NCBI GenBank assembly: GCA_023376005.1
Contig: CM042157.1
Location: 88,409,754 to 88,473,753, forward strand
Source of the DNA: Doryteuthis pealeii
Lineage: Eukaryota; Mollusca; Cephalopoda; Myopsida; Loliginidae
Reading direction: 5' to 3'
Length of the DNA stretch: 64,000 nucleotides
The translations under genes and the position numbers were made by a program. Shown in pieces: positions 40,843 to 51,187 of the stretch (position 1 is its first letter; the number at the start of each line of letters is the position of its first letter). The notes under the pieces were generated by a model that did no database searches, was not told where the DNA came from, and saw only the letters and a program-made list of their open reading frames with translations.

Positions 40843-41201
40843 GGACTCTCCCGTCGATTTTCGACGTATAAGGGTTCATACACACACAATGAACCCCACA
40901 CAGTGATTTGTTTATAGTGGTGAAGGCTTGTGTTGGACCATCCACACTTTTTGGCACAGTCGATAGGAAAGAATTGGTGCATCAAGGGTTGCCACAAACC
41001 CAATCAACGACCGACCTCAGGAATTTTGAATTCAGAGTTATCCCTCACCTAGACTGGTTACCTACCCAAGGCTGAAGGGCCCAGTCTGCCCTACTATTTA
41101 ACCCATAGCTGGAGGGAGAATATATGGATTCATACCTTTCCCAAGGGTATTAGTGCTATGTGAAATGCCAACAGCTTCGTCTAGGAATTGAACTCGAATC
41201 A
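40839..41201 (-). mobile_element. SINE family B2, 5'-truncated
   Basis: Same tail as 19218-19617 (ATGGACTCTCCCGTCGATTT on the + strand). It stops in the B-box region, where (TA)n resumes. Confidence 0.85.
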
Positions 41202-41219
41202 ATATATATATATATATAT

Positions 41220-41640
41220 ATTATTTATATTTTTGCTTGAAGGCAATTACAATGCGTATATCGCATAAAATTCGATAATTATAGAAGATAATAATGACAA
41301 GTGAATTTCGGTAAAGAATTATGTGGTGTGTAGAACATCGTACAGAGGTTAATTTCGCAAGGATTGTCCCGTGCTGTATCGTGACCGAGGTATGGTTTCT
41401 GACTATCCTGCTGAAGTCCCGGTTTCGATTTCTGTCGGAGGGAAATCGTTAGTATACATCGCTGATGAGACTTAATAAAGTTGAAACAGTCTGTACGATG
41501 TTCTACACACCGAATAATTTTTTACCGAAATTCACTTGTCATTATTATCTTCTATAATTATCGAATCTTATGCGATATACGCATTGTAATTGCCTTCAAG
41601 CAAAAATATAAATAATAATATATACTTTATCAACAATACT
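41220..41640. mobile_element. Inverted repeat of a PLE-type end, arms ~127 bp
   Basis: Left arm 41220-41346 and right arm 41491-41625 are inverted copies (share GAAGGCAATTACAATGCGTA and the GACAAGTGAATTTCGGTAAA block). The right arm extends into sequence shared with the PLE 3' region at 10010-10065. A complete hammerhead fold ends exactly at the start of the right arm. Confidence 0.8.
41456..41501 (+). ncRNA. Hammerhead ribozyme (type I), complete consensus
   Basis: Stem I ACATCG (41456-41461) pairs perfectly with CGATGT (41496-41501). Core CTGATGA at 41462-41468; stem II GACTT/AAGTT with loop AATA, first pair G-U; GAAA at 41483-41486; stem III ACAG/CTGT closed over a single T; A17 at 41495, predicted cleavage after it. 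No bulge at stem II, unlike most other copies. The closing base of stem III is strained, so a dimer or slightly open stem is likely. Confidence 0.75.
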
Positions 41641-41664
41641 TCTAAAAAAGCAAACATCCAAAAT

Positions 41665-41667
<3 letters not shown>

Positions 41668-41727
<60 letters not shown>
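41668..41727. repeat. (TA)n-(GT)n microsatellite
   Basis: Lies between two hammerhead-bearing units. Confidence 0.95.
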
Positions 41728-41728
<1 letters not shown>

Positions 41729-41862
41729 TTATAATCTAGAGAATTTAAATTCATGCAAATATTTCAACACAACTACACCACACATAAATTTATTAAATTC
41801 CTTTTTTCATGCTTAGATAGAACCAAAAATTATTTTCCCATATATATATATAATAAGTAATG

Positions 41863-41902
41863 CACAGACACGTGTTTCGAGGTATCACCTCTCATCAGTG
41901 TG
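41863..41902 (-). ncRNA. Hammerhead ribozyme (type I), copy 1
   Basis: Minus strand: stem I CACA/TGTG, core CTGATGA, stem II GAGGT/ACCTC with loop GAT (perfect), GAAA, palindromic stem III ACACGTGT, C17 (41867) so cleavage after GUC. Every invariant base is present and there is no bulge. Stem III without a loop implies a dimeric mode. Confidence 0.8.
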
Positions 41903-42173
41903 GTTATACCTTAACAGCTACCCCTGGCCGGGTTTGAGACCCGAATGAACTTTCGTTCGCCAATCCTCTTACCCGTGCGGCCAGAGGCAGCTGTCAAATA
42001 TAGGAGAATATTTAATTGCTACATTTCTAAGCGGAAATGAATTCACTAGAGTCCTCAAACATATGTAAATAAAGCGAGGTTTAGCTACACGCCAGAACGG
42101 TGAATGTACAATTAAATCCCTAATTTAAAGTACTCGACCAAAGTGGGAGTATTTATATAATAAATAAGTAATC

Positions 42174-42213
42174 CACAGACATGTGTTTCGATGTATCATC
42201 TCTCATCAGTGTG
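42174..42213 (-). ncRNA. Hammerhead ribozyme (type I), copy 2, stem II weakened
   Basis: Core CTGATGA, GAAA and C17 are intact, and stem I CACA/TGTG can extend by a further C-G pair. Stem II GAGAT/ACATC has two mismatches, and stem III ACACATGT one. Likely a decayed partner of copy 1. Confidence 0.6.
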
Positions 42214-42305
42214 GTTATACATTAAAATCTACCCCTGGCCCGGTTGAGACCAGGATGAACTTTCGTTCGCCAATAAAAGGATATGAAAACACACTGCTGT
42301 TAAAA

Positions 42306-42309
<4 letters not shown>

Positions 42310-42355
<46 letters not shown>
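42310..42355. repeat. (TA)n microsatellite
   Basis: A TA run after the retrozyme-like unit. 42356-42800 has nothing recognised. Confidence 0.95.
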
Positions 42356-42357
<2 letters not shown>

Positions 42358-42805
42358 CATCTCATGGGAGAAATGATTTATAAGATATTTATTTTATGTA
42401 ATAGATTCCAACAAAATCTTTTATTCATATTATAAACTCATTATTCAGATCTCAAATTATGGTTCTTCTTTTCTATCAGTTTGTATATTTTTTTAGTTAA
42501 AGCTTCTATTGTACCATAAAATGGAGATTCCGGTTTTATTCAAAATGTTTTTACCAAGTAAGAAAATGCTACTATAAAAGTAAGTACACAAGTAAGAGGA
42601 TTAGATATGAGGACACAACCACGGGTGTCCTTCATACGAGAATAGATATCAAGACGGGAGTCTGTTACAATTTTTTTGGCCATTTTTAGGCTGCAGGTGA
42701 GAGTACTTTACATTCGAGATCCCTTGTGTACCTTAGTGTTAGGTAGAATCCTTGTGTTCCTTAGTGTTAGGTAGAATCCTTGAGTTCCTTAGTGTCATTG
42801 TTTTT

Positions 42806-43065
42806 TGTTGATTAGTTTTGTTGGTTGGTTTTTACGGCCTGACAATCCTTGTTGGGCTATTTTATGCCGAAGAGGTTTTGTGTTATTCATTCTTGAGGAG
42901 TACTCGATTTGTAACTGGTACTACTACTACTCCCGGTCAGAGTGGACCTGGGAGTAATGAAGGGGTACTCCACATTTCTCAGATACTCTAGATCTGGATC
43001 GTCACAAATCAGATACAGTTTAACGTCATACCCAGGACAGTAAGCCCCTCAGCCACCGCCTTCTA
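42806..43065 (-). mobile_element. SINE-like family D, 3' part
   Basis: Minus-strand body and tail (ATTACTCCCAGGTCCACTC; tail near TTTTTACGGCCTGACAAT). Confidence 0.7.
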
Positions 43066-43068
43066 GCA

Positions 43069-43362
43069 CATATATATATTTACCAAACCCCCAGCACGAG
43101 CAGGATGTGACACAAGGTAAATTTCTTAAGCGGAGTTTAACAGGTTTAAATTCAGAGTTTTCCTTCTCCAAGACCGGTTGCCTAACCAAGGTAAAAAAAG
43201 CCCATTCTGCCCTACTATTTACCCATAGCTGGAGGGAGAGTAGAATTGATACCTTTCCCAAGGGTATTAGCGCTAAGTGAAATGCAATTACCACGTCCAT
43301 GAACTGAACACGGGGCGACGAGTCCATTTCCTATGATTTTAACTATTACACCACGCGCTTCC
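43069..43362 (-). mobile_element. SINE family B1, near full length
   Basis: Minus strand from the tRNA head at the right (GCGTGGTGTAATAGTTAAAA) to GGTTTGGTAAATATATAT. It sits inside a family D copy that resumes at 43365. Confidence 0.8.
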
Positions 43363-43364
43363 TA

Positions 43365-43470
43365 GCACATATATGATAAAAAGGATTGAGGTTTTCCATA
43401 AGGGCAATGGGGTTGGGACAATCATATAGGTGCTAGGGCTTAATTTGACCGGCCGCTTGATCGGAGTGGG
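43365..43470 (-). mobile_element. SINE-like family D, continuation
   Basis: Resumes family D (AGCACATATATGATAAAAAG) after the B1 insertion, ending at CGCTTGATCGGAG. Confidence 0.65.
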
Positions 43471-43479
43471 GTATTTTTT

Positions 43480-43760
43480 TATGAACATTAGTAAAGCCAC
43501 TATTATTTTGACTATTCTGTTAGATGGAGCATTGTAAACCATTATTGATTTTCGTCTCGTATTTCTTATTCATCTTAATTTTAGTTGCTTTTCATCGGAA
43601 CGACTCGGAATCAGTCTAGAGTCATAAAATAGTCCGGCAAATAAGTATTAATATAGACATTCTATTAGATGAACCATTGTCAAACATGATGAGTTTTTTT
43701 TATTAGTTTTTATTTCATCTTCGGTTTAGTTGCTTTTTGTTATAGCTTAGTCAATCTGTC
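43480..43760. repeat. ~165-bp imperfect direct duplication
   Basis: The order TTAGATGRASCATTGT, ATCTTMRKTTTAGTTGCTTT occurs twice (from about 43520 and 43678). Confidence 0.6.
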
Positions 43761-43879
43761 TGCTACAGTAAAGGCACAATGTAGATAAGAAATAAAGAAA
43801 AAAGTGTTATGTATAAAAAAAACAGTTATATAAATGAAGACAAAAGTAATACAAAAAAAATGTATATGAATATCACCTC

Positions 43880-44700
43880 AGCCCCATCAGCTGGGGCTTT
43901 AGAATATACCGACTCCACCTGCAGAGGGGTAAGTCCCCCCCGCCAATGGGGCCGCCTGTTGGCCGAGGGTGGTAGCCCGTGAGGCTTAAGGATGGAACCC
44001 TGGTGTCTGATCAGTCCATGAAGTGCAACACTCCACTTAGGCTAGACGGGCTGCCGGAGAGGCCCTCTCCGATCAATCGGGTAATTACGTCAAACCCTAG
44101 CATCTATATGATTGTCACAACCGTATTGCCCTCATGGTAAACCCCAAACCTTTTTATCATATATGTGCTAGAAAGAGGTGGCTGAGGGTCTTAATATCCT
44201 AAGTATGACGTTAAACACTATATGATGGTTCCAAATTTGGAGCTCCGGGGAATGTGGAGTACTCTTTCATCACCATTACTCCCAGATCCACTTTGAGGGT
44301 CTTAATGTCCTGGGTATGACATTAAACTCTATCTGATGGTGAATTTCCAATTCTGGAGCTCTGGGGAATGTGGAGTACCCCTTTCATCACCATTACTCCA
44401 AGATCCACATTGAGGATCTTAATTTACTGGGTATGACATTAAACTCTATCTGATGGTGAAGTTCCAATTCTGGAGCTCTGGGGAATGTGGAGTACCCTTT
44501 CGTCACCATTACTCCCAGGTCCACTATGATCCGGAGTGACAGGACTTGTTTAAAATTCATTTTTTAAAAATTGAAATTGAAAAAAAAAAATGAGTTTGAA
44601 ATAAATGTTGAATACCCATCAAGAATGAATAAAACAATACGTCTTCGGCATAAAATAACCCAACAAGGAATGACATGCCGTAAAATCCAACCAACCCACC
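43880..44700 (+). mobile_element. SINE-like family D with triplicated internal block
   Basis: Head to tail order is preserved, but the block from GAGGGTCTTAAT through AATGTGGAGTACCC to ATTACTCC is present three times in tandem (about 120 bp each). Confidence 0.75.
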
Positions 44701-44783
44701 AGTATCTTCAGCAGCTTTAATAATGTTTTTTGTCCTTAAATAATTGTAGCTGTTTTTATTAAATCTGTGCATACATTAGTACA

Positions 44784-45167
44784 TGGGAAAGGTATACATC
44801 CAAATATTCTCCCTCAGCCATGGGTAAATAGTAGAGCAGACAAAGATCTTTAACCTTGGTATGGTAAGTGGTCTAGGAGAAGGAAAAATCTGAATTAAAA
44901 CCTGTTAAAACTCCGATTAAAATTGACCTTGTGTCATATCCTGCTCGTTCAGATGAATCGACACATCTCGTATCTTTGAATAGTTCCTCGCGTTCCGTAG
45001 GAAATGGACAATTCCTGGACGAAGCTGTTGGCATTTCACATAACGCTAGTACCCTTGGGAAAGGTATGAATCCAACTCTTCCTCCAGCTATGGGTAAATA
45101 GCGAGGCTGACTGGACTCTTTAACCATGGCTGGGTAACCAGTCTAGGAGAAGGAAAAAGAGAGAGCG
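44784..45167 (+). mobile_element. Two SINE family B fragments in tandem
   Basis: Cores at 44784-44953 and 44993-45167, both plus strand, 40 bp apart. The first carries the B1 tail. Confidence 0.75.
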
Positions 45168-45729
45168 AATCAAGAAATCCACCTTCTTTCTTTGGGGTTC
45201 ACAGACACCTAACCCCCACTTTCGCCTTGCATTGTCGATATCGACCGACCAGCTCCCGCACACTACTTAGATGACCTTGACAAATACTAGTTAAGTGAAG
45301 TTTTTTTTGGCCGGAGAGCTAGATCAAAGATTACCTCCCATCTCACAAGCCGGGCTCTAATAGAGACATTCAATTTTCCTCCGAGCTTACTTGTTCGATA
45401 GTCACTTACAACTGCTACGTCGATGATGGCGAATCGTTGGGCGGAGGAAGAGAAAAGACAAAAACTCTTACTTAAGTGTTAGGACCTAATTTGTTTTATT
45501 CAATTTCTGAGGCCATGGAAGTAAGTGGAAATTGTTAAAGATCACCTTCTAAGTGGTAGCCTCTTCGTTTGACACTTGACCAATCTTTGAATTGTTCCAC
45601 GCTTTCCACTGGTGTCCTCGTACACTAGCCAGCAAAAAGAGGGGGTGAATCGAGAAATCCATCTTCTTTTATTCACATAACCCCTAGCCCCATCACTAGC
45701 AGTCGTCGGTGGTTATCTTATACTCGAGT
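45168..45729. other. No assigned feature
   Basis: GC slightly higher than average. GAATCRAGAAATCC(A/C)CCTTC-type strings occur twice, at 45166 and 45646. Confidence 0.5.
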
Positions 45730-46251
45730 TGTTGTATATTGTACAAACGGAAATAGGAATTTCCGGTTAAATTAAACAGGGAGAAGACGAAAATAGTAAC
45801 AAATAACTTTTTCCGGGTAAAGCGAACAAAGAAGGATGGGTAACAATAAGTTCGGAAATGGATTTGTCCGCGAAGGCGTTTGATATTATATAAAAGGAAG
45901 TCAGGGATCCCAGGTCAGTAAGACAGGTCAGACAGCGGACGGCGAACAGAGCACAAGAAGCGACCGTTGTCACGGTCCATCGCTGCCAGCGGGCAGTGAG
46001 GTTCGTCCACCCCTCCCACCTCACCAGCACCAGTCATCCCAACAGTAGTAGTAGTCATCATCAACCCTTGGCCATTCCTATTGTCAAGTTCACCACCTAC
46101 ACACCGAAGAAAATAAAGAAGGGTCCTCTCTTTGTACATACGTATCTGTTGTTTATTGAAGTCCAGTAGTGGGTAGTAGCTGACTAATACATAGCCGTTA
46201 CGTATCCAGATACACGAAGTAGGGCCGTGAATTTGAAACCGCTATATAACA
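45730..46251 (+). mobile_element. LTR, family G/H-like, with TATA box and poly(A) signal
   Basis: Starts near TGTTGTATATTG and ends CTATATAACA. A TATA-like ATATTATATAAAAGG lies at about 45882-45896, followed by the initiation region. AATAAAG is near 46111, with the same GGGTCC downstream as in LTR G at 34.7 kb. The last 30 bp match LTR H (17285-17322). No matching target-site duplication was found, so the ends are approximate. Confidence 0.65.
45882..45896 (+). promoter_or_regulatory. LTR TATA-box region
   Basis: TATATAAAAGG in a GC-richer context inside the LTR, about 220 bp before the poly(A) signal, as expected for a U3/R boundary. Confidence 0.5.
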
Positions 46252-47055
46252 TATACGATTTTGATGCAGTACTGGCTCAGCTGTGAGGAAACGCAATCCC
46301 ACTTAATAGTTGTTTTGTTTTACGACATATCAACCCATTTTGGGTAATTTGATGCCGAATCTAGTGATTGTGATATCAGGTTGCTTACAGTACCTGCTGT
46401 TACTTCAGCTTTGCGTTGGCGGCATCGTCTGACCAACCCATGCAAACATCTTAGTGGCTGCTGACCCTTACAAGAACTGGTTAAGTGATGTTTTTTTCTT
46501 GTCTGGGAATTTAGATAGAGCATATCTTCTTACACCTAGCCTACCGGGCGAGATGTCGAACTTTATAAACTCGTCTCTCTTAGGGCGGCTTTGTTTTTTT
46601 AATAACTTATCTATTCTCCTTCCACTATCATTTGCTTATAATGTTACACAGGGAAAAGTACACATCGGGTATGAAGAACAAGTTAAGATATGAAATGCAA
46701 CAATAAAGATGAAGATGAAAAATAGAAATAAAAACATCCTTTGAGTTTTATGAAATTGCAAATCAACATCCTCTTCATCATCTTTAACTATACAATTGGA
46801 CCCCGACTTATGAGTTTTATTCGTTTCGCTTGTAACACAATTTCCTAGAATATCAAATCAATTTTCCTCGTTGAAATACACTGAAATGCCAAGATGGATT
46901 GCAAAAATGAAAAACCCAGATTATCTGATGTTGCTTAGCAGCCGAATTCTTATATCTAACGGACGCTTCCGTTTTTATCACAAGAAAGAAAAGGAAGAAA
47001 AGGACATGCTATACGGGAAAAATAATAAGAAGGATAGAAATAAAGAAAGAAAGAA
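46252..47055. other. No gene recognised; small family D tail at 46310-46350
   Basis: Open frames at 46454-46693 and 46871-47077 show no family resemblance, and the second runs into an A-rich tract. Confidence 0.4.
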
Positions 47056-47610
47056 AAGAAAGAAAGAAAGGGGGTAGAGGACAAATAGAGTGAAGGGTGA
47101 GCGCGCGGAACCGATAATTCTAATCTGTTTTAATTGAACAATATGAAAAGATGAAAAGAAAGAAGCAAAGAAAAAAGAGCGTGTGGGAGAGAGAGGGGGG
47201 GGTAAATTCAGATTATTATACTTTTTGGTTTGGTTTGGTTTGGTTTGTTTTACGGCATATCAACCTCAGTGGGTCATTTAATGCCGATAAATTTTTGAAA
47301 TAAATCAATTCTTAATGGATAATACAATTTTTTTATAAATACATTTTTCTATTTAATCCATAGATGGGACCCTAACATGTACTACCACTCCGGGTCAGAG
47401 TGGACCAGGGAGCAATGGTGATGAAGGGGTGCTCTACATTCCCCAAACCTCCACAACTGGAACCTCACCATCAGGGAGTTTAACGTCATTCCCAGGACAT
47501 ATTATACTTTTTGAATTATTCAACTATTTTGCAATAGCTGTAAAGTAAACATATCAGACGTTGGAATAATTAGATATTCATACTGTGGTATATCCACAGG
47601 TCCCGCTAGT
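47056..47610 (+). repeat. Repeat K, split by a family D insertion
   Basis: Repeat K from about 47095 to 47227, interrupted, then resuming at 47501 and ending TATATCCACAGGTCCCGC. Confidence 0.75.
47228..47500 (-). mobile_element. SINE-like family D, 273 bp with 13-bp TSD
   Basis: ATTATACTTTTTG lies at 47215-47227 and 47501-47513. The minus strand starts ATGTCCTGGGAATGACG and ends in ACCAA pentamers. Confidence 0.9.
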
Positions 47611-47709
47611 CACAATCATCATAACAATCACAGAGATCAACTAGTATTTATACAATATTCGCTTTTTTAACATTTCTGATTACAGGTAAATACTCTACTT
47701 CAAGTGTTT

Positions 47710-47782
47710 TAAGGATGATGATGAGGATGAGGATGATGATGGTGATTATGATGATGGGGATGATGATGATGATGATGATGGG
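47710..47782. repeat. (GAT)n microsatellite
   Basis: GATGAT repeats. 47783-48555 has no feature I can support. Confidence 0.9.
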
Positions 47783-48559
47783 AAAACCGCAATTGTACTT
47801 TTCTTCTTCTGTTTAAAAAAAAACAACGATATTTTTTTTTCAATTACCTATTGTCTCATTCTCTGCCTTTTTATTTGACGGTACAGTATTTTACCAGACA
47901 AAAATGTCAGGAATGAAAAAAAAACCAAAAAAACAATCCGTTTTAATTCCATTCCTTCAAGAATCTCTTTGTCGGCTTTTCGTTAATCAAATTCTTTAGA
48001 TGTAAAAATGAATTCAAATTCTTTGCACTGTGTCGAACTTCTCAGCGTAACAATACAATCATCACCAAAAAAATAAAAATAAAAATAAATAAATTGATAG
48101 AAGATAAACCGAATAAAATATCGGTTTCATTTTGATTTCTTCAGTGCTTGACATTTGTCTCTCACAAAATTCCCCGCTACACCCCGCTCCAAAAAATAAA
48201 CACAATTTTTTCTTCAGGACAATATCGTTAAAATTCCAAGCAACTTGCAGAGTTTTCCGGCGCCAAATTGAATACGGCATTGTCTTATTAAAAAAAAAAT
48301 ATTTGTTTGAATTCATTTCTACTGGATTAAAATGTTTCCTCTGAAATCGCCCAAAAATGTTGTTTTTTTATATAAATAGAATTAAAATAGTGAAATGTGA
48401 GAAAGATGAAAAACAATTTGAAGACTTCCAGCACAGTCGACATTTAACTTTAATTTGATTATCATTTGTATTTACAATTTAGCTTGTGTTTCTATTAATT
48501 TATGGAAAGAAATTGCTAGTGTTACGTACTGATGTTTTCACGATACCAAATCGATATAA

Positions 48560-49659
48560 TGTTGTATAGCCTTTCTTACTTCTTTAATTCTTCTAGTCGT
48601 CTTCTCTTCTGGCCGGCTTTGGTTCTATCTTTTAACTGTTGCATAGCCCTTCTTTGCTACTCTGAATCGTATACGTTGCTGGTATACAGCGGAGATCGTT
48701 TCTAACCCCTAGACGATGTATCTAGTGGTTGCTTAAAACGAAATCACAAGGCATGCTCTATGTAGAAGGAGATTTGACTTTTTATTTAATTCCCTCGTGG
48801 CGAGTGTGCGGGTGACGGCGTTGACAATGGGAACTACTACTACTACTACTGTTGGGATCTCAGGCAGCGATGGTGCGTGACCGCTGTCAAGTACGTTCTC
48901 GTCGGCTGTCTCCTCCTGACTGCCTCTGGGCTGACTGACGACCGCTTAAGTATTGACGACCGCCCACGCCTTTTAATCTTCCTCTTTGTCCCTCAACCGG
49001 AAGTCCTTACTTCCCTTTCCACTCTCTTTGTTCAATTTTCTGCTTGTATAGAGGAAGTCCTTTGTCACACCAGACCCTCTGTCTACCTTATCCATTGTCT
49101 TCTCAGTTCAATTTTTCTTTGTATTTTCGTACTTCCCGCGCAAAACAAATGCGACTATCACCAAACCATAACACTAACATCTTGCGTCTGGGGTTGTTTT
49201 GGGGATTCCGGTCTGATCTTCTATGTGGATTTCTCTTTATCAGAAGCCCTGTGTCATTGTTAGTTTTTTAGTAAACACAAGACGTCGATTTTCTTTTAAT
49301 GTTACTTTATTCGGTAAATCCCCAACCCAGACATAACATAGCGCGCGTATGCAGAGTTACAGTTTTAGACAGAGCATCATGGCCGACTGCTCTATCTAAC
49401 GTCCACTGCAAAACTAAACTAAAGCTCCTTATTATTCTTAAACCGGAACAGGTTCTTCTATGCCTTCCGGTTCCCACGATTTATCCCCGGAAGGCAAGGT
49501 GAGAGTGAGGTCAAACGCCGTCACTCACTTTCAGGGCCAGCAACTGCACTGATCGCCACCATATCTCTATACTACCTTACATAGGTATGAAAAGGGTCAT
49601 CCCCTCAGAATTATAGGGGATTGACAATAATCTTATGCCACCGCATAGATTATGTAACA
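48560..49659 (-). mobile_element. LTR debris, at least two nested LTRs
   Basis: The right end on the minus strand starts TGTTACATAATC (49659), as in family F, and 49170-49560 follows the family F order (CAGAAGCCCTGTGTCATTG on the plus strand). Two LTR-like 3' ends occur on the left, TGTTGTATAGCC at 48560 and TGTTGCATAGCC at 48637. The length (~1.1 kb) and a second AATAAAAAG-type signal near 48785 indicate an inserted second LTR. A 128-codon frame at 48877-49263 lies across LTR sequence and is not a gene. Confidence 0.55.
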
Positions 49660-49906
49660 GAGTGACCTACTCTACGATAGTTTGGGTGGAGTAGGCAAAA
49701 GTAATCGGTCATTGTTTTATGATCAATCAAACTATCTTATCGACATCTCTTTACCGTTCGATCTTTTGTATGAGTCGACCTTTTGATTAATTCTATAAAT
49801 CAATGATTTTTATCTTCAAAGCCTAAAGATTGCACAGTCCTTCCTGTCCAGTTGGAACCTTACAAAATGATACATCTTTAACGAGATGTTGTCTAAAAGT
49901 TCTCGG

Positions 49907-50055
49907 GCCGACCAATACCTGTTCAACACACTTTGTAAGCATTGGTTCTCCCCAGATCACCGACGTTAAGCAACGAGGAGTCTATTCATTCCTTAGATGA
50001 GTGACCACTTAGTAACAGCAGATACTGTGAGTAGCCTAAGTACTCTCGTATAGGA
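49907..50055 (+). mobile_element. 5S rRNA-derived SINE fragment
   Basis: CAGATCACCGACGTTAAGCA followed by GAGTGACCACTTAGTAACA mirrors the 5S rRNA internal promoter and its downstream helix, with insertions in between. Diverged from the copy at 8490-8575. Confidence 0.55.
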
Positions 50056-50105
50056 CATTAATTTTCGATTAAAAATGAGATCTTAAACATTCGATGTATT
50101 TATGG

Positions 50106-50110
<5 letters not shown>

Positions 50111-50144
<34 letters not shown>
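50111..50144. repeat. (TA)n microsatellite
   Basis: Borders the left arm of the next inverted repeat. Confidence 0.95.
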
Positions 50145-50147
<3 letters not shown>

Positions 50148-50716
50148 CTTTAAGGGTAATCATTATGATCACCTATATAGGTGGATACGAAGGAAAAGAG
50201 AAAAAAATTGTTTTATTTGATAAAAACAAGGGCCCTTTCGTCCGGTTGCTCATCAAGGTTTATACAGCCGGAGACGACTAAAAGTCAAATTGAAATACAT
50301 ATGGGTATATATATGAGGGGGGGGGGTTAGGAAAGAAAAAAAAATTACTTTCTTCTTTTAAGTCCCCATTAAGTGACACCAGGCCCAGACACTCACCCAA
50401 TAAAATAAGCGAGTGCCTAGGTCTGATCTGTTTTGCACAAGGTAGGACAAAAAAAATTTATAATTACGGGCCTCAAGGACCTGTAAATGGTGTTTCGTCC
50501 TAGCCTTGTGCAAAATAGAGAATTGGTGATCATTATAACTAGATTATATATATACCCATATGTATTTACAATTTGACTTTTAGTCGTCTCCGGCTGTAAA
50601 ACCTTGATGAGCAACCGGACGAAAGGGGCCTGTTTTTATCAAATAAAACAATTTTTTCTCTTTTCCTTGTATCACCTATATAGTGATCATAATGATTTAC
50701 CCTTAAAGTATTATTT
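50144..50716. mobile_element. Large inverted repeat, arms ~170 bp, nested second hairpin
   Basis: Left arm 50144-50310 and right arm 50543-50716 are inverted copies (TACTTTAAGGGTAATCATTA; GCCGGAGACGACTAAAAGTC). Inside, 50430-50452 and 50495-50517 form a second inverted pair (TTTTGCACAAGG against CCTTGTGCAAAA). The arms contain a hammerhead-like TTGATGA...GAAA string, but stem II does not form. Confidence 0.75.
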
Positions 50717-50749
50717 AATTTGCCTGTACCAGAAATTTATATATATTAT

Positions 50750-50751
50750 AT

Positions 50752-50791
<40 letters not shown>
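50750..50791. repeat. (TA)n microsatellite
   Basis: Follows the inverted repeat. Confidence 0.95.
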
Positions 50792-50793
<2 letters not shown>

Positions 50794-50883
50794 GCAAGAG
50801 ATAGCTGTTAAAAAGTCGAGCGGTACTGATGAGAAGTGAACTTCGAAATACGTTTTTATTGATCTAGAGCAGGGGTCCCCAAA

Positions 50884-51171
50884 GTGGTCGATATCGCCCC
50901 CTTTGGTTCAATGAGAGCTCTCTGGGGGTCGATTAAATATAGGAGGATCAAAAGGAGGTCGAAGGTCAAGACAGCAGCTGAGCCTTTCATACTTGCATTC
51001 CCAATGTCGTATATGGTTGAAGCTGGTTTTAGCCATGCTAACACAATTTTAACAAAACAGAGGAATAGATTAACCCTGCAGAACCGTGGTGATATAACAC
51101 TTAAGCTTACCAATTTTCAACCTAATATCAATAGTCTTGCCGCTGCTCATCAAGCACATCCATCTCATTAA
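50884..51171 (+). pseudogene. hAT transposase C-terminal dimerisation region
   Basis: The last ~50 codons read FPMSYMVEAGFSHAN, then LTKQRNRLTLQNRGDITLKL and end AAAHQAHPSH plus stop. The W/Y-x-V-E-x-x-FS...K-x-R-N-R-L pattern is the hATC dimerisation domain seen in ZBED5/SCAND3-like and Charlie transposases. The DDE catalytic residues and BED finger are absent. An ATG at 50884 lies in the terminal-repeat region and is probably not meaningful. Confidence 0.8.
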
Positions 51172-51187
51172 TGTTGATTTTTATCAA

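Larger units (their letters stand above)
41855..42290 (-). mobile_element. Retrozyme-like tandem: 311-bp direct repeat with hammerhead in each copy
   Basis: Two hammerhead folds in the same orientation lie 311 bp apart, and about 115 bp of downstream sequence is repeated with each (CTACCCCTGGCC and AACTTTCGTTCGCCAAT). The stretch between the two cleavage sites would be released as a ~311-nt RNA. Minus-strand sequence near 41915-41995 has a tRNA-like T-arm (CGGG...CCCG around a 7-nt loop), a possible pol III element. No coding. Confidence 0.6.

Noticed and set aside
48877..49263. 128-codon frame with a signal-peptide-like start
   Set aside because: Lies across LTR sequence with family F similarity, and no known domain is visible.
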